From: Ruminococcus sp.
Lineage (GTDB): Bacteria > Bacillota > Clostridia > Oscillospirales > Ruminococcaceae
NCBI GenBank assembly: GCA_031262105.1
Contig: JAISIH010000019.1
Location: forward strand, 1 to 62,577
Length of the DNA stretch: 62,577 nt
Reading direction: 5' to 3'
Part shown: one piece after another, positions 43,268-55,007 of the stretch
Layout of the letters: each line of letters starts with the position of its first letter
How positions within the stretch are numbered: the first letter of the stretch is position 1
Made by a program: the position numbers and the translations under genes
The notes under the pieces: generated by a model
What the model was told of the DNA's origin: nothing
Databases searched by the model: none
What the model saw: the letters and a program-made list of their open reading frames with translations, nothing else

Positions 43268-46200
43268 ATGGTGAATGTCAAACCGATGAATCTCGGAAAG
43301 ACGAAGCGAATGAGTTTTGGGAAAATTCCCGAAGTTCTTAATATGCCGAATCTTATCGAAGTTCAAAAAAATTCCTACAAGTGGTTTTTAGAGGAGGGCT
43401 TAAAAGAAGTATTTCGCGATGTTGCCGCTATTACGGATTATAACGGTAACCTCGTATTAAATTTTAACACATATAGGCTTGACGAAACGCCGAAATATAC
43501 CATAGCCGAATGTAAAGAACGTGACGCAACCTACGCCACGCCGCTTCGCGTTAAGGCGACGCTCTGGAATAAAGAAACCGGCGACGTTAAGGAAAACGAA
43601 GTTTTCATGGGCGATTTTCCGCTTATGACAGACTCCGGGACATTTATTATAAACGGTGCAGAGCGGGTTATTGTATCGCAGCTCGTTCGTTCTCCGGGCG
43701 TTTATTACGCTGTCGAGAAGGATAAAACGGGCAAGGATCTTTATTCCGCAACCGTTATCCCGAACCGCGGCGCATGGCTTGAGTACGAGATGGACTCGCA
43801 GGACGTGGTTTATGTCCGCATCGACAAAAACCGTAAAATCCCGCTTACGACCTTTATCCGCGCCTTGGGAACAGGGACGGACGAGGAGATTGTAGCGCGT
43901 TTCGGCGAGACGGAGCGTATTACCCAAACAATTTTACAAAAAGACCCGACAAAAAACACCGAAGAAGCTCTCCTTGAAGTTTATAAAAAGCTTCGTCCGG
44001 GCGAGCCTCCGACGGTTGAAAATTCACTCCAGCACATTAACAATCTGTTCTTTGACGCGAAGAGGTACGACCTTGCGCGTTTCGGGCGGTATAAATATAA
44101 CAAGAAACTCGGCATAGCTTCCCGCATTACCGGGCATTATCTCGTTCACCCGATCGTTAACCCCGCGACAGGGGAGATTATGGCGGAAGCGGGCGAGCTT
44201 ATCCGCTATGACAAGGCACTCGAAATCGAGCAGGCGGGCGTTTCGGAAGCTTGGCTTAAGGTTGAGCGGAAAGAGACGATAACAAGCCCCTTGGGCGAGG
44301 TTACAAACAACGTCTATGAGCTTACCGTAAAGGTTATCTCGAACGGAATGGTTGACATAAAGCCTTATATCGGCTTCGACCCGTCCGAATTCGGGATAAA
44401 CGAAAAGGTTTCTTTCACAGAGTTACAGGCAATTTTAGAGCAAACCTCCGACAAGGCTGAGATTTTAGAGCTTCTTAAACAAAATTCGGACAAGCTTGTT
44501 CCGAAACACATTATAATAGACGACATCTTCGCTTCGATAAGCTATTTCCTCAACCTCTGCGACGGTGTGGGGAACGTTGACGACATCGACCATCTCGGCA
44601 ACCGCCGTATAAGAAGCGTGGGCGAGCTGCTTCAAAATCAGTTCCGCCTCGGTTTCTCCCGCATGGAACGCGTTATCCGCGAGCGTATGCAGATAGGCAG
44701 CCAAGACTCCGAAACCGTTACCCCATCGACTCTCATTAATATCCGCCCCATTACGGCGGCTATACGCGAATTCTTCGGAAGTTCGCCGCTCTCACAATTC
44801 ATGGACCAAACCAACCCCCTTGCGGAGCTTACGCATAAGCGGCGTTTGTCGGCACTCGGTCCGGGCGGTCTCTCCCGTGAGAGAGCCGGATTCGAGGTAC
44901 GTGACGTTCACTATTCGCACTATGGGCGTATGTGTCCTATCGAGACCCCCGAAGGTCCGAACATCGGGCTTATATCCTATCTTGCGTCGTATGCGCGGAT
45001 TAACGTTTACGGCTTTATCGAAGCACCCTACCGCAAGGTTAATAAAGAACTCGGCGTTGTAACCGACGAAGTGGTTTACATGACCGCCGACGTCGAGGAT
45101 TACTACACCGTTGCCCAAGCTAACGAGCCGCTTGACGACGAGGGGCATTTTACCCGCCCGATCGTTAAGGCAAGGTGCAGAGACCAGATTCTCGAGTGCG
45201 AACGCGAGCGTATCGACTACATGGACGTTTCGCCGAAGATGGTTGTTTCTGTCGCAACGGCGATGATTCCGTTCCTTGAAAACGACGATGCGAACCGCGC
45301 CCTCATGGGCTCGAATATGCAGAGGCAGGCTGTCCCGCTCCTTAAAACGGAAGCTCCGATTGTCGGAACGGGCATGGAATATAAGGCGGCGGTTGACTCC
45401 GGCGTTTGTATCCTTGCGAATGAAGACGGCGTTGTCGAACGTCTTTCCGCTGATGAAATTGTTATAAAAGACGGCACGGCTTCCCTCCACACCTACAAGT
45501 TAACTAAATTCAAGCGTTCCAACCAAGGAACCTGTATAAACCAACGCCCAACTGTTAAAAAGGGCGAGATGGTTAAGGCAGGGCAGGTTATCGCCGACGG
45601 TCCCGCGACGGCAAGCGGCGAAATCTCTATCGGAAAGAATGCCCTAATCGGCTTCATGACTTGGGAGGGCTATAACTACGAGGATGCCGTTCTTCTTAAC
45701 GAGAGAATGGTACGCGACGATGTTTACACTTCAATCCATATCGAAGAATACGAGATTGAAGCACGTGACACGAAACTCGGTCCCGAAGATATTACCCGCG
45801 ACATTCCGAATGTCGGCGAGGACGCCCTCCGCGACCTTGACGAACGCGGAATAATTCGCATCGGTGCGGAAGTCCGCGCCGGGGATATCCTCGTCGGAAA
45901 GGTTACCCCCAAGGGCGAAACCGAGCTTACGGCGGAAGAACGTCTCCTCCGCGCAATCTTCGGTGAAAAAGCCCGCGAAGTCCGCGACAATTCCTTAAAA
46001 GTACCGCACGGCGAGTCCGGCATAATCGTTGACGTCAAGGTTTTCACCCGCGACAACTGCGACGAGCTTTCTCCCGGCGTTAACATGAAAGTCCGCTGCT
46101 ATATTGCCCCAAAGCGCACACTCCAAGGGGGCGACAAGATGGCGGGGCGTCCCGGCAACAAGGGCGTTGTTTCAAGAGTCCTCAAATCCGCAGATATGCC

Positions 46201-47014
46201 CTATCTCCCGGACGGAACGCCGCTTGATATAGTCTTAAACCCCCTCGGCGTGCCTTCGCGTATGAACATCGGTCAGGTACTCGAAGTTCATCTCGGAATG
46301 GCGGCTTCAAAACTCGGCTGGAAGGTCTGCACACCCGTCTTTGACGGCGCACACGAGTCCGATATCCGCGACACCTTCCGCGAAGCAGGTCTCCCCGAAG
46401 ACGGAAAAACTATCCTCTACGACGGCAGAACAGGCGAACCTTTCGACAACCGCGTTACCGTCGGTTATATGTATTACCTAAAGCTCCACCACCTCGTTGA
46501 TGACAAAATTCATGCCCGCTCCGTAGGTCCCTATTCATTAGTAACGCAACAGCCTCTCGGCGGTAAAGCCCAGTTCGGCGGTCAGCGTTTCGGTGAGATG
46601 GAAGTTTGGGCACTCGAAGCCTATGGCGCAGCCTACACCCTCCAAGAAATCATCACCGTTAAATCTGACGACACCGTCGGGCGTGTCAAAACCTACGAGG
46701 CTATCGTTAAGGGGCAAAACGTTCCCAAGCCCGGTATCCCCGAAGCCTTTAAGGTGCTTATAAAAGAGCTTCAATCCCTCGCCCTTGATGTCAAGGTACT
46801 TGATGTTGACGGCTACGAAATAGACCTGAAAGCCAACTTCGAGGACGACGAGGACATTATCCCTCAGCCCGTCTCCGTCGCCGAAGACATGGAAGAAATG
46901 GTCGAGTCCGGCAGTCTCGATGAAGGCTTCTTCGAGGAAGACGGTGACGACGACTACGACGACTTCGAGGACAAAACGCCTGATGATTTGGTATACGACG
47001 ATGAAGATATATAA
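43268..47014 (+). CDS. rpoB: RNA polymerase beta subunit
   Basis: 1248 residues from ATG 43268, chosen for TGGAGGGG 9 nt upstream; the TTG at 43244 precedes that site. The rifampicin region reads [20 protein letters not shown], with the Asp, His and Ser at the classic resistance positions unchanged. The catalytic and clamp regions ([16 protein letters not shown]-like [33 protein letters not shown]) are intact. An acidic C-terminal tail ([13 protein letters not shown]) extends the protein. The gene starts from its own promoter, not behind rplJ-rplL as in most bacteria. Confidence 0.97.
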   Translation: MVNVKPMNLGKTKRMSFGKIPEVLNMPNLIEVQKNSYKWFLEEGLKEVFRDVAAITDYNGNLVLNFNTYRLDETPKYTIAECKERDATYATPLRVKATLWNKETGDVKENEVFMGDFPLMTDSGTFIINGAERVIVSQLVRSPGVYYAVEKDKTGKDLYSATVIPNRGAWLEYEMDSQDVVYVRIDKNRKIPLTTFIRALGTGTDEEIVARFGETERITQTILQKDPTKNTEEALLEVYKKLRPGEPPTVENSLQHINNLFFDAKRYDLARFGRYKYNKKLGIASRITGHYLVHPIVNPATGEIMAEAGELIRYDKALEIEQAGVSEAWLKVERKETITSPLGEVTNNVYELTVKVISNGMVDIKPYIGFDPSEFGINEKVSFTELQAILEQTSDKAEILELLKQNSDKLVPKHIIIDDIFASISYFLNLCDGVGNVDDIDHLGNRRIRSVGELLQNQFRLGFSRMERVIRERMQIGSQDSETVTPSTLINIRPITAAIREFFGSSPLSQFMDQTNPLAELTHKRRLSALGPGGLSRERAGFEVRDVHYSHYGRMCPIETPEGPNIGLISYLASYARINVYGFIEAPYRKVNKELGVVTDEVVYMTADVEDYYTVAQANEPLDDEGHFTRPIVKARCRDQILECERERIDYMDVSPKMVVSVATAMIPFLENDDANRALMGSNMQRQAVPLLKTEAPIVGTGMEYKAAVDSGVCILANEDGVVERLSADEIVIKDGTASLHTYKLTKFKRSNQGTCINQRPTVKKGEMVKAGQVIADGPATASGEISIGKNALIGFMTWEGYNYEDAVLLNERMVRDDVYTSIHIEEYEIEARDTKLGPEDITRDIPNVGEDALRDLDERGIIRIGAEVRAGDILVGKVTPKGETELTAEERLLRAIFGEKAREVRDNSLKVPHGESGIIVDVKVFTRDNCDELSPGVNMKVRCYIAPKRTLQGGDKMAGRPGNKGVVSRVLKSADMPYLPDGTPLDIVLNPLGVPSRMNIGQVLEVHLGMAASKLGWKVCTPVFDGAHESDIRDTFREAGLPEDGKTILYDGRTGEPFDNRVTVGYMYYLKLHHLVDDKIHARSVGPYSLVTQQPLGGKAQFGGQRFGEMEVWALEAYGAAYTLQEIITVKSDDTVGRVKTYEAIVKGQNVPKPGIPEAFKVLIKELQSLALDVKVLDVDGYEIDLKANFEDDEDIIPQPVSVAEDMEEMVESGSLDEGFFEEDGDDDYDDFEDKTPDDLVYDDEDI

Positions 47015-47167
47015 GTAAATCGGCGATAATTAACAAACCAAACACACTTTCCCAAAAATATGCTATTTTACTTTGCACTCGTGTAAAGGTGGTAGCATAA
47101 AAGTCTTTGGAAGGGGGGTTTGGGGGGATAACCCTTCCTCAGAAGGGTTTCCCCCCAACGTACCAAT
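47015..47167 (+). other. rpoB-rpoC spacer with two hairpins and a dispersed-type repeat
   Basis: 153 bp, long for this pair. A first hairpin (47060-47098; ATGCTA/TAGCAT outer arms, CTTTGCA/TGTAAAG inner) is followed by a G/C-run repeat beginning AAAAGTCTTTGGAAGGGGGG at about 47099. Its core (47122-47156) is a 15-bp stem GGGGGGATAACCCTTC / GAAGGGTTTCCCCCC with a 4-nt loop and one bulge. The stem ends 11 nt before the rpoC start, and no Shine-Dalgarno sequence remains. Confidence 0.6.
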
Positions 47168-50100
47168 TTGGAATTTCATACTTTTGATTCTATAAAGATC
47201 GGTTTAGCGAGCGGAGAGCAGATACGGGATTTGTCGCACGGGGAGGTAACACGCCCTGAGACGATAAATTACCGCACACAACGCCCGGAGCGGGACGGAC
47301 TTTTCTGTGAAAAGATTTTCGGTCCGACGAAGGACTGGGAGTGTCACTGCGGGAAGTATAAGAAGATACGCTTTAAGGGGCGTATTTGTGAGCGGTGCGG
47401 AGTTGAAGTAACCCGCGCTAAGGTACGGCGTGAGCGGATGGGACATATTGAGCTTGCCGCGCCTGTTTCGCATATATGGTATTTTAAAGGAACTCCGTCG
47501 CGTATCGGGCAGGTTATTGAGGTTTCCCAAAAGCGGCTTGAAGAGGTTCTTTATTTCACGAAGTACATTGTTACAGATTCGGGGAATACGGAGCTTATTA
47601 AAAGACAGCTTCTTACCGAAAAAGAGTTCTCGGATATGCGCGACAAATACGAGGACGATTTTGATGCACAGATGGGTGCGGAAGCGATAAAAGAGCTTCT
47701 TGAAGAATACAGCCAAGACCGTTTTGATACCTATATCATGCGGAATATTGAGCGTTTCTCCGAGATAATCGGGCTTTCCGAAGACGATATTGTTAACTTC
47801 TTAAACAAGAGAATTTACGTTATAATCGACAACGCGGGCAACCCAGATTACGAATTCGGCGACGTTATAACCCGCACAAAATATCGCGAAGAGATACTCA
47901 TCTATAACCGCAAACAGCTTGAAAAGCAGGGAGCGGAAATTCAGGTTAAGACAGGATCGCTTTATATTGAAGAACTTTTCGACAGGCTTGTTGCTTATCA
48001 CAACGAAGACGGGCGTTTCGACGACCTTATCGACCGCAAAAACTGGGTTAATAACCTCGAATGTCTCGCAGAGGAGCTTAAGACGGAGCTTGAAGGGCTT
48101 CCCGCCGGGCAGAAGCAGATTAAGCTTTTAAAACGCCTTGAGATTATCGAAGCGTTCAGAACGTCGGGGAATAATCCCGCGTGGATGATTCTTGACATTG
48201 TGCCGGTAATTCCGCCGGATATACGCCCGATGGTTATGCTTGACGGCGGACGTTATGCGACTTCCGACCTCAACGACCTTTACAGGCGCGTTATAAACCG
48301 CAACAACCGCCTGAAAAAGATGCTTGAGCTTGAAGCACCCGACATTATTATCCGCAACGAGAAGCGTATGCTTCAAGAGGCGGTTGACGCGCTTATCGAC
48401 AACGGCAGACACGGCAGACCCGTTACCGGTCCTAATAATCGCGCCTTGAAGTCCCTTTCGGATATGTTAAAGGGCAAGCAGGGGCGTTTCAGACAAAACC
48501 TACTCGGAAAACGTGTTGACTATTCCGGGCGTTCGGTAATCGTTGTCGGACCGGAACTTAAGATGTATCAGTGCGGTCTCCCGAAGGAGATGGCGCTTGA
48601 GCTGTTCAAGCCCTTTGTAATGAAGCGGCTTGTTGACATGAAGGTTGTTAACAATATTAAGTCTGCGCGGAAAAAGGTTGACAGGGCAAGCCCCGAAGTT
48701 TGGGATGCGCTTGATTCTGTCATCAAAGACCACCCGGTGCTATTAAACCGCGCCCCCACACTCCACCGTCTCGGCATACAGGCGTTCGAGCCTGTGCTTG
48801 TCGAGGGTAAGGCACTGAAACTTCACCCGCTCGTTTGTACCGCTTATAACGCCGATTTCGACGGCGACCAGCTGGCGGTGCATCTCCCGCTGTCGGTTGA
48901 GGCACAGGCGGAAGCCCGCTTCCTCATGCTTGCGGCGAACAACCTCTTAAAGCCGTCCGACGGACGTCCTGTCTGCGTTCCGACCCAAGATATGGTACTT
49001 GGTTCATACTACCTTACCATGACAAAACCGGGCGAACCCGGCGAGGGGAAATCTTTCCGCAACGTTGACGAAGCCTTAATGGCGTATCAGGCGGGCGTAA
49101 TCGGCATCCATGCGGCAATAAAAGTACGCATGAGCAAGAATGTCGGCGACAAAAAGCAATCGAAACTAATCGACTGCACAATCGGCAAGCTAATCTTTAA
49201 CGAAAATATCCCCCAAAATTTGGGCTTTATCGACCGCACAAACCCCGACAACGCTTTCGAGCTTGAAGTAAACTTCCTCGTGAAAAAAGGCGGGCTTTCG
49301 CAGATTATCGAACGTTGCATACGCGTAAACGGTGTAGCGAAAACTTCGGAAGTGCTTGATAAAATCAAGGCTTGCGGCTTTAAGTATTCGACAAAGGCGG
49401 CGATAACCGTTGCCGTTTGCGATGCGACAATTCCGCCGATTAAGTACGAAATCGTTGAAAAAGCCGACGCGAAGGTTGAGAAGGTTAACAAGCTCTATAA
49501 ACGCGGGCTTATTTCCTCCGCCGAAAAATCGAAGCGGTTTATCGAGATTTGGAACACCGCAACAGACGACGTTACAACAGCCCTAAAAGACTCCCTTGAC
49601 CCGTACAACCCGATTAACATGATGTCCGACTCGGGAGCGCGCGGTTCTATAAATCAGATAAGACAGCTTGCCGGTATGCGCGGACTTATCGCGAATACTT
49701 CGGGTTCGACAATCGAGATGCCTATCCGCGCAAACTATCGCGAAGGCTTAAATATCCTCGAATACTTCATCTCCTCCCGCGGCGCGAGAAAAGGTCTTGC
49801 AGATACCGCGCTTCGTACAGCCGACTCAGGTTATCTTACCCGCCGTCTCGTTGACGTTTCGCAAGATTGTATTATCCGCGAGAACGACTGTAAAACCGAC
49901 TCCGGCATCGACGTTTACACAATCAAAAACGGCAACGAAATGATCGAGCCGCTCTCAGAGCGTCTTGTCGGGCGTTACCTCATGGACGATTTTAAGGCGG
50001 ATGACGGAACTGTCCTTGTTCCGAAGACGAAGCTTATGGACGTTCACGATGCCGAAATAATCGTTAATTCAAAAACCGAGCGTGTTACCGTTCGTTCAAT

Positions 50101-51055
50101 CCTCGGCTGCAAAACCCGCCACGGCGTTTGCGCAAAGTGCTATGGGGCAAATCTCGCGAACGGCAAGCTTGTCTCTGTCGGTGAAACTGTCGGTGTAATT
50201 GCCGCCCAGTCAATCGGCGAGCCGGGTACACAGCTTACCATGCGTACCTTCCACACAGGCGGTATCGCTTCCGCAGAGGACATCACACAGGGTCTCCCGC
50301 GTGTTGAGGAACTCTTCGAGAGCCGCCGTCCGAAATCTGCCGCGATTATAACCCGCACAGCCGGCACAATCCGCATGGAAGAAATTAAGAAAACCCGAAA
50401 CGTTATCGTTATTGCCGAGGACGGCACGGAAGAATTTTATCCTGTCGCTTACGGCATTAAAATCAAGGTTAAACCCGGTGATATTGTTACCGCCGGTCAG
50501 CCCCTCACCGAGGGTTCAATCAACCCCGGCGACATCTTAGCCGTTAACGGAAAAGAAGCCGTTCAAGACTATATCATCTCCGAAGTGCAGAAGGTTTACC
50601 GCCTCCAAGGCGTTGATATCAACGACAAGCACATCGAAGTTATCGTTCGCCAGATGCTTCGCAAAGTAAAGATTGACGACTCCGGTTCAAGCTTCATGCT
50701 CCCCGGCTCGCTAATAGACAAGCGCGATGTTGACGCCATGAACGAAGACCTCAAAAAGCGCGAACAGGCAGGAGAACTTGATATCCGCCCAATCACGGTT
50801 GTCCCGGTGCTTCAGGGTATAACCAAGGCTTCGAGCAACTCCGAATCCTTCCTTGCCGCCGCCTCTTTCCAAGAAACAACAAAAGCCCTTACTGATGCCG
50901 CAATAAAAGGCAAGGTAGACCACCTCTTGGGCTTAAAAGAAAACGTAATCATAGGCAAGCTAATCCCGGCAGGTACAGGCATGGAAGTCTACAACAGCAC
51001 ATCTGTAGTACGCAACGAAACTTTCACAGATCATGCCCCTTTGTTGAGTATATAA
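47168..51055 (+). CDS. rpoC: RNA polymerase beta prime subunit
   Basis: 1295 residues from TTG 47168, giving [15 protein letters not shown], exactly the expected N-terminus. Zinc site 1 CHCG..CERCG (about 60-80), catalytic NADFDGDQ (about 560), bridge and trigger regions, and zinc site 2 with [13 protein letters not shown] are present. No insertion of intein type. The start is unusual: TTG, no Shine-Dalgarno, and a strong hairpin immediately upstream. It is followed by apgM, not by rpsL as in most Bacillota. Confidence 0.97.
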   Translation: MEFHTFDSIKIGLASGEQIRDLSHGEVTRPETINYRTQRPERDGLFCEKIFGPTKDWECHCGKYKKIRFKGRICERCGVEVTRAKVRRERMGHIELAAPVSHIWYFKGTPSRIGQVIEVSQKRLEEVLYFTKYIVTDSGNTELIKRQLLTEKEFSDMRDKYEDDFDAQMGAEAIKELLEEYSQDRFDTYIMRNIERFSEIIGLSEDDIVNFLNKRIYVIIDNAGNPDYEFGDVITRTKYREEILIYNRKQLEKQGAEIQVKTGSLYIEELFDRLVAYHNEDGRFDDLIDRKNWVNNLECLAEELKTELEGLPAGQKQIKLLKRLEIIEAFRTSGNNPAWMILDIVPVIPPDIRPMVMLDGGRYATSDLNDLYRRVINRNNRLKKMLELEAPDIIIRNEKRMLQEAVDALIDNGRHGRPVTGPNNRALKSLSDMLKGKQGRFRQNLLGKRVDYSGRSVIVVGPELKMYQCGLPKEMALELFKPFVMKRLVDMKVVNNIKSARKKVDRASPEVWDALDSVIKDHPVLLNRAPTLHRLGIQAFEPVLVEGKALKLHPLVCTAYNADFDGDQLAVHLPLSVEAQAEARFLMLAANNLLKPSDGRPVCVPTQDMVLGSYYLTMTKPGEPGEGKSFRNVDEALMAYQAGVIGIHAAIKVRMSKNVGDKKQSKLIDCTIGKLIFNENIPQNLGFIDRTNPDNAFELEVNFLVKKGGLSQIIERCIRVNGVAKTSEVLDKIKACGFKYSTKAAITVAVCDATIPPIKYEIVEKADAKVEKVNKLYKRGLISSAEKSKRFIEIWNTATDDVTTALKDSLDPYNPINMMSDSGARGSINQIRQLAGMRGLIANTSGSTIEMPIRANYREGLNILEYFISSRGARKGLADTALRTADSGYLTRRLVDVSQDCIIRENDCKTDSGIDVYTIKNGNEMIEPLSERLVGRYLMDDFKADDGTVLVPKTKLMDVHDAEIIVNSKTERVTVRSILGCKTRHGVCAKCYGANLANGKLVSVGETVGVIAAQSIGEPGTQLTMRTFHTGGIASAEDITQGLPRVEELFESRRPKSAAIITRTAGTIRMEEIKKTRNVIVIAEDGTEEFYPVAYGIKIKVKPGDIVTAGQPLTEGSINPGDILAVNGKEAVQDYIISEVQKVYRLQGVDINDKHIEVIVRQMLRKVKIDDSGSSFMLPGSLIDKRDVDAMNEDLKKREQAGELDIRPITVVPVLQGITKASSNSESFLAAASFQETTKALTDAAIKGKVDHLLGLKENVIIGKLIPAGTGMEVYNSTSVVRNETFTDHAPLLSI

Positions 51056-51066
51056 AGCAATGATAA

Positions 51067-51095
51067 CATAAGAGCGGTTTTTTGCCGCTCTTATG
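51067..51095 (+). terminator. hairpin after rpoC
   Basis: 11-bp perfect stem CATAAGAGCGG / CCGCTCTTATG with a T-rich 7-nt loop; lacks a trailing T run, so it may attenuate rather than stop transcription into apgM. Confidence 0.5.
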
Positions 51096-51119
51096 ATTGA
51101 CAAAATAACGAGGTATCTT

Positions 51120-52316
51120 ATGAAATATATTGTTTTACTTTGTGACGGAATGGCTGACGAGCCGCTTGCGGAACTTGGCGGCAAAACTCCTATGGAGTGT
51201 GCAAAGAAGCCGAACATGGACAGGCTTGCGAAAGTTTCCGAAGTCGGGCTTGCTAAGACTGTCGAAGACGGCATGAAGCCGGGGTCGGACGTCGCTAACC
51301 TTGCGGTTTTGGGGTATAACGCGAAGGAGTGCTATACCGGGCGTTCGCCGCTTGAGGCAGGCTCTATCGGGATTGATATGGCGAAAACGGACGTCTCTTT
51401 CCGCTGTAACCTCGTAACCCTCTCCGATGAACCGCGCTATGAAGACAAGACGATGGTTGACTACTGCGCAGGGGATATCTCAACCGAAGAAGCCGCGCAG
51501 ATTATAAAAACAATCGCCGAACATTTCGATAACGAAGAATTCAAATTTTACAGCGGCGTTGCCTACAGACACTGCCTTATTTGGCATAATGGAACAACCG
51601 ACGTCGGCACATTAACCCCGCCGCACGATATTTCCGGGCAGAAAGTGAAGCTCTCCGACAGCGAAAACGCGGTAAAACTTATCGGCATGATGAAAAAAAG
51701 CGTTGATATTTTATCTAATCACCCCGTTAATATTGAACGTGAAAAGCGCGGTGAACGCCCCGCAAACTCAATCTGGCTTTGGGGCGAAGGCACACGCGCA
51801 AACTTAGAGCCGTTCATAACCAAATACGGCAAAAAAGCCGCAATGATCTCCGCTGTTGACCTGCTAAAGGGTATCGGGAAATTCGCGGGAATGGAAGTAA
51901 TTAACGTTCCCGGCGCGACCGGCTATATTGACACGAACTTTGACGGAAAAGCAGAAGCCGCAATAAAAACGCTTAAAGACGGCAGCGACCTTGTTTATAT
52001 CCACGTTGAAGCGCCGGACGAGTGCGGACACCGCGGCGAAATACAGAATAAAATTAAGGCAATTGAGCTTATCGACGAGAAGATTTTATCAAAGCTCATA
52101 GCGTCCGAACTGGGCGATATAAGGATACTCATAGCCCCCGACCACCCCACGCCCTTAGGGACAAAGACACATACCCGAAACCCTGTTCCGTACATGATTT
52201 ACGACAGTACAGCGGATAAGAGCGGAGTTGAAACTCTGACCGAAAAAACGGCGGCTTCGACAGGGATATATTATGAACACGGCTATGAAATCATGGGGCA
52301 TTTTTTGGCTGAATGA
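51120..52316 (+). CDS. apgM: cofactor-independent phosphoglycerate mutase, archaeal (ApgM) type
   Basis: 398 residues from ATG 51120 with CGAGG upstream; the longer frame from 51093 covers the hairpin arm. Opens with YIVLLCDGMADEP and has SDVANLAVLGY (metal and phospho-residue region), HDISGQ and HVEAPDECGHRG (metal ligands). The family interconverts 3- and 2-phosphoglycerate in glycolysis; some bacterial relatives act on phosphonates, so the exact substrate is not proven. Followed by typA after 21 bp. Confidence 0.85.
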   Translation: MKYIVLLCDGMADEPLAELGGKTPMECAKKPNMDRLAKVSEVGLAKTVEDGMKPGSDVANLAVLGYNAKECYTGRSPLEAGSIGIDMAKTDVSFRCNLVTLSDEPRYEDKTMVDYCAGDISTEEAAQIIKTIAEHFDNEEFKFYSGVAYRHCLIWHNGTTDVGTLTPPHDISGQKVKLSDSENAVKLIGMMKKSVDILSNHPVNIEREKRGERPANSIWLWGEGTRANLEPFITKYGKKAAMISAVDLLKGIGKFAGMEVINVPGATGYIDTNFDGKAEAAIKTLKDGSDLVYIHVEAPDECGHRGEIQNKIKAIELIDEKILSKLIASELGDIRILIAPDHPTPLGTKTHTRNPVPYMIYDSTADKSGVETLTEKTAASTGIYYEHGYEIMGHFLAE

Positions 52317-52337
52317 AGAAAAAAACAGGTGTAATTT

Positions 52338-54155
52338 TTGAAGAGAAACGATCTTAGAAACGTAGCGATTATAGCACACGTTGACCACGGAAAGACAACC
52401 CTCGTTGACGAAATGTTAAAGCAATCGGGCGGTTTTCGCGATAACCAAGAAGTCGCGGAGCGTGTCATGGACAGCAACGACATCGAGCGTGAACGCGGAA
52501 TAACCATCCTTGCGAAGAATACTTCCGTAATCTATAAAGATGTAAAAATCAACATAATTGATACCCCCGGACACGCCGATTTTTCGGGCGAGGTTGAGCG
52601 GGTTTTAAAGATGGTTAACGGGGTAATTGTCCTTGTTGATGCGGCGGAAGGCTGTATGCCGCAGACACGTTTTGTCCTCTCGAAGGCTATTGAGATGGGG
52701 CATCCGATAATTATTGTCGTTAACAAAATCGACCGCCCCGACGCACGCCTTGACGAAATCGGGGACGAAATTTTAGAGCTTCTCCTTGACCTTGATGCAA
52801 CCGAAGAGCAGATTGAAAGCCCTATGCTTTTCTGTTCGGGACGGCAGGGGACAGCCTCCTACAGCCAATACGAAGACGGCAACGACATTATCCCACTTTT
52901 CGACACAATCTTAGAGCATATCCCCGCGCCGGAGGGCAAAGCGAGCGAACCGCTCCAGATGTTAATCTCCTCAATCGACTATAACGACTACGTGGGCAGA
53001 ATCGGCGTAGGCAGAATCGAACGCGGCCGAATCGTTGTCGGGCAGCAGGTTACCGTCTGCGATTATCACAAACTTCACCCGAACTACAACAGCAAGGTTG
53101 TTACAATATACCAAATCGACGGGCTTAACAGAACGCCGGTTGACGACGCATACGTCGGGGATATTGTTTGGGTTTCGGGAATTGAAAATATAACGATCGG
53201 CGACACCCTCTGTATACCCTCCGCACCCGAGCCGCTCGAATTTGTAAAGATATCCGAACCGACCGTCGAGATGACATTTTCTGTTAACGACAGCCCCTTT
53301 GCAGGGCGTGAGGGGAAGTTCGTAACCAGCCGTCAGCTCCGCGACAGGCTTTATAAAGAGATACTCCGCGATGTTTCGCTCCGCGTTTCCGACACAGAGA
53401 CGACCGACAGCTTTAATGTTGCCGGGCGGGGCGAGATGCACCTTTCCGTGCTTATCGAGACGATGCGCAGAGAGGGCTTTGAACTTGCCGTTTCGACACC
53501 GAGGGTACTGTATCGGAAGATTGACAATGAACGCTGCGAGCCTATCGAGCGGTTATTTATCGACGTTCCGAAGGGCTTAGAGGGCGCAGTAATGGAGAAA
53601 CTCGGTCCGCGAAAGGCTGAGATTGTCTCGATGTCCCCCTCCGGCAACCGCATGGAGCTTGAATTTTTAATACCCTCCCGAGGGCTTTTCGGCTACAAGT
53701 CCGAATTTTTGACCGACACAAAGGGCGAGGGGATAATGAATACAATTTTCGACTCGTACCAGCCATATAAGGGCGATATTCCCAAGCGCAACAGCGGCTC
53801 TCTCGTTGCGTTCGAGACGGGCGAGTCTGTTACCTACGGGCTTTTTAACGCCCAAGAACGCGGCACGCTCTTTATCGGGGCGGGTACGCCTGTTTATGAG
53901 GGAATGATTGTCGGCGAATCCCCGAAGTCCGACGACCTTGTCGTAAACGTCTGCAAGAAAAAGCACCTCACAAACACCCGCGCTTCCGGCTCTGACGATG
54001 CATTAAGGCTGATTACGCCGCGAAAACTCTCCCTTGAAGACAGCCTCGAATTCATCTCCGACGACGAACTGATGGAGGTTACGCCGAAGAGCATAAGACT
54101 GCGTAAACGCATTTTGGATAACCAAATAAGGGCGAAGCAAAGAGCGAAGGAATAA
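52338..54155 (+). CDS. typA: translational GTPase TypA/BipA
   Basis: 605 residues from TTG 52338. G1 AHVDHGKTT (about 14), switch I RERGIT, G3 DTPGHADF, G4 NKID, then EF-G-like domains II, III and V and the BipA-specific C-terminus (ending VTPKSIRLRKRILD). Helps 50S assembly and stress or cold growth. TTG start matches the family's N-terminus. Terminates 66 bp before the acetyltransferase gene. Confidence 0.95.
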   Translation: MKRNDLRNVAIIAHVDHGKTTLVDEMLKQSGGFRDNQEVAERVMDSNDIERERGITILAKNTSVIYKDVKINIIDTPGHADFSGEVERVLKMVNGVIVLVDAAEGCMPQTRFVLSKAIEMGHPIIIVVNKIDRPDARLDEIGDEILELLLDLDATEEQIESPMLFCSGRQGTASYSQYEDGNDIIPLFDTILEHIPAPEGKASEPLQMLISSIDYNDYVGRIGVGRIERGRIVVGQQVTVCDYHKLHPNYNSKVVTIYQIDGLNRTPVDDAYVGDIVWVSGIENITIGDTLCIPSAPEPLEFVKISEPTVEMTFSVNDSPFAGREGKFVTSRQLRDRLYKEILRDVSLRVSDTETTDSFNVAGRGEMHLSVLIETMRREGFELAVSTPRVLYRKIDNERCEPIERLFIDVPKGLEGAVMEKLGPRKAEIVSMSPSGNRMELEFLIPSRGLFGYKSEFLTDTKGEGIMNTIFDSYQPYKGDIPKRNSGSLVAFETGESVTYGLFNAQERGTLFIGAGTPVYEGMIVGESPKSDDLVVNVCKKKHLTNTRASGSDDALRLITPRKLSLEDSLEFISDDELMEVTPKSIRLRKRILDNQIRAKQRAKE

Positions 54156-54221
54156 TTTTCCGCGAAAACGGCTCCGCATAATCCCGCAAAAATCATAATT
54201 ACAACATCGGGAGGGAAAGTC

Positions 54222-54983
54222 TTGTATCGCACACCCGCGTTTAATACCGCGTTGCAGCAATTGTCGTACGACTATGGCTGCCCCCCCGAAGCTTTTTTGT
54301 CCGAGAGAAATTCTGCGGTGTTGTCGGTGAATTCGCCCCACAGGCGGATTATCAGCCCTAACCCTGAGGCTTTTAAGATTGTCAATTTCGGGAAAGGCGC
54401 GGTTATTGCGGCTTCCGAGCGGCTTCTGCCTTTCGCCGGGGATATTATCGAGCGTTTTCCGTACGGCGCGGAGGGCATCTTTTCCGCACCCTGCCTCACG
54501 CTGATTACCGATATGTTAAGGCGCGAGGGTTTTCGTGTCGGTCAGAGCATACAGCTTTGCCCGAAAGGCTCTTTCCGTCACCATATGCTTGAATTTTCAC
54601 AGTTTGGTATCTCGCTTAGAATTTATAACGAATTTGAAATAAAGCAGCTTTTATATCCGCTGCCCGGGCTTGACAACGCCCTTTCGAGGAAAAACGGAAC
54701 GCGAACCGACGTTATCGCGGTCTGTGCCGTAAAGGACAACCGCATAATCGCCGCCGCCGGCGCTTCAAACGACTCGGAGCTTATGTGGCAGGTGGGGATT
54801 GACGTAATCCCGGAGTTCCGCGAAATGGGGATAGGCTCGACCCTCATCTCCCTCATAACCGACGAGATAACAAACCTCGGGAAGCTCCCGTACTACGGGC
54901 TTATCCCCGGCAATATAGCGTCGCTGAATACCGCCCTTGCCTGCGGTTATGCCCCGGTGTTTACAGAGTTTTATACAATGTAA
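54222..54983 (+). CDS. GNAT-family N-acetyltransferase
   Basis: 253 residues from TTG 54222 with GGGAGG 8 nt upstream. The C-terminal half (about 160-250) has GNAT features: a strand ending in the acetyl-CoA loop REMGIGSTLI (about 205-214), and the NIASLNTALACGYAPVF segment typical of the last GNAT helix and strand. The N-terminal half (1-150) is not recognised and may be a substrate-recognition domain. Substrate unknown. Sits 24 bp before recG. Confidence 0.8.
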   Translation: MYRTPAFNTALQQLSYDYGCPPEAFLSERNSAVLSVNSPHRRIISPNPEAFKIVNFGKGAVIAASERLLPFAGDIIERFPYGAEGIFSAPCLTLITDMLRREGFRVGQSIQLCPKGSFRHHMLEFSQFGISLRIYNEFEIKQLLYPLPGLDNALSRKNGTRTDVIAVCAVKDNRIIAAAGASNDSELMWQVGIDVIPEFREMGIGSTLISLITDEITNLGKLPYYGLIPGNIASLNTALACGYAPVFTEFYTM

Positions 54984-55007
54984 ATTGCATCGGCACGAGG
55001 TTAAAAT

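Noticed and set aside
44792-45490. 232-codon minus-strand frame opposite rpoB
   Set aside because: Shadow of conserved rpoB sequence.
47168-51055. Intein or inserted domain in rpoC because of its length of 1295
   Set aside because: No splice-type motifs at the usual sites; the reading is continuous RNA polymerase sequence, so the length is taken as ordinary variation.
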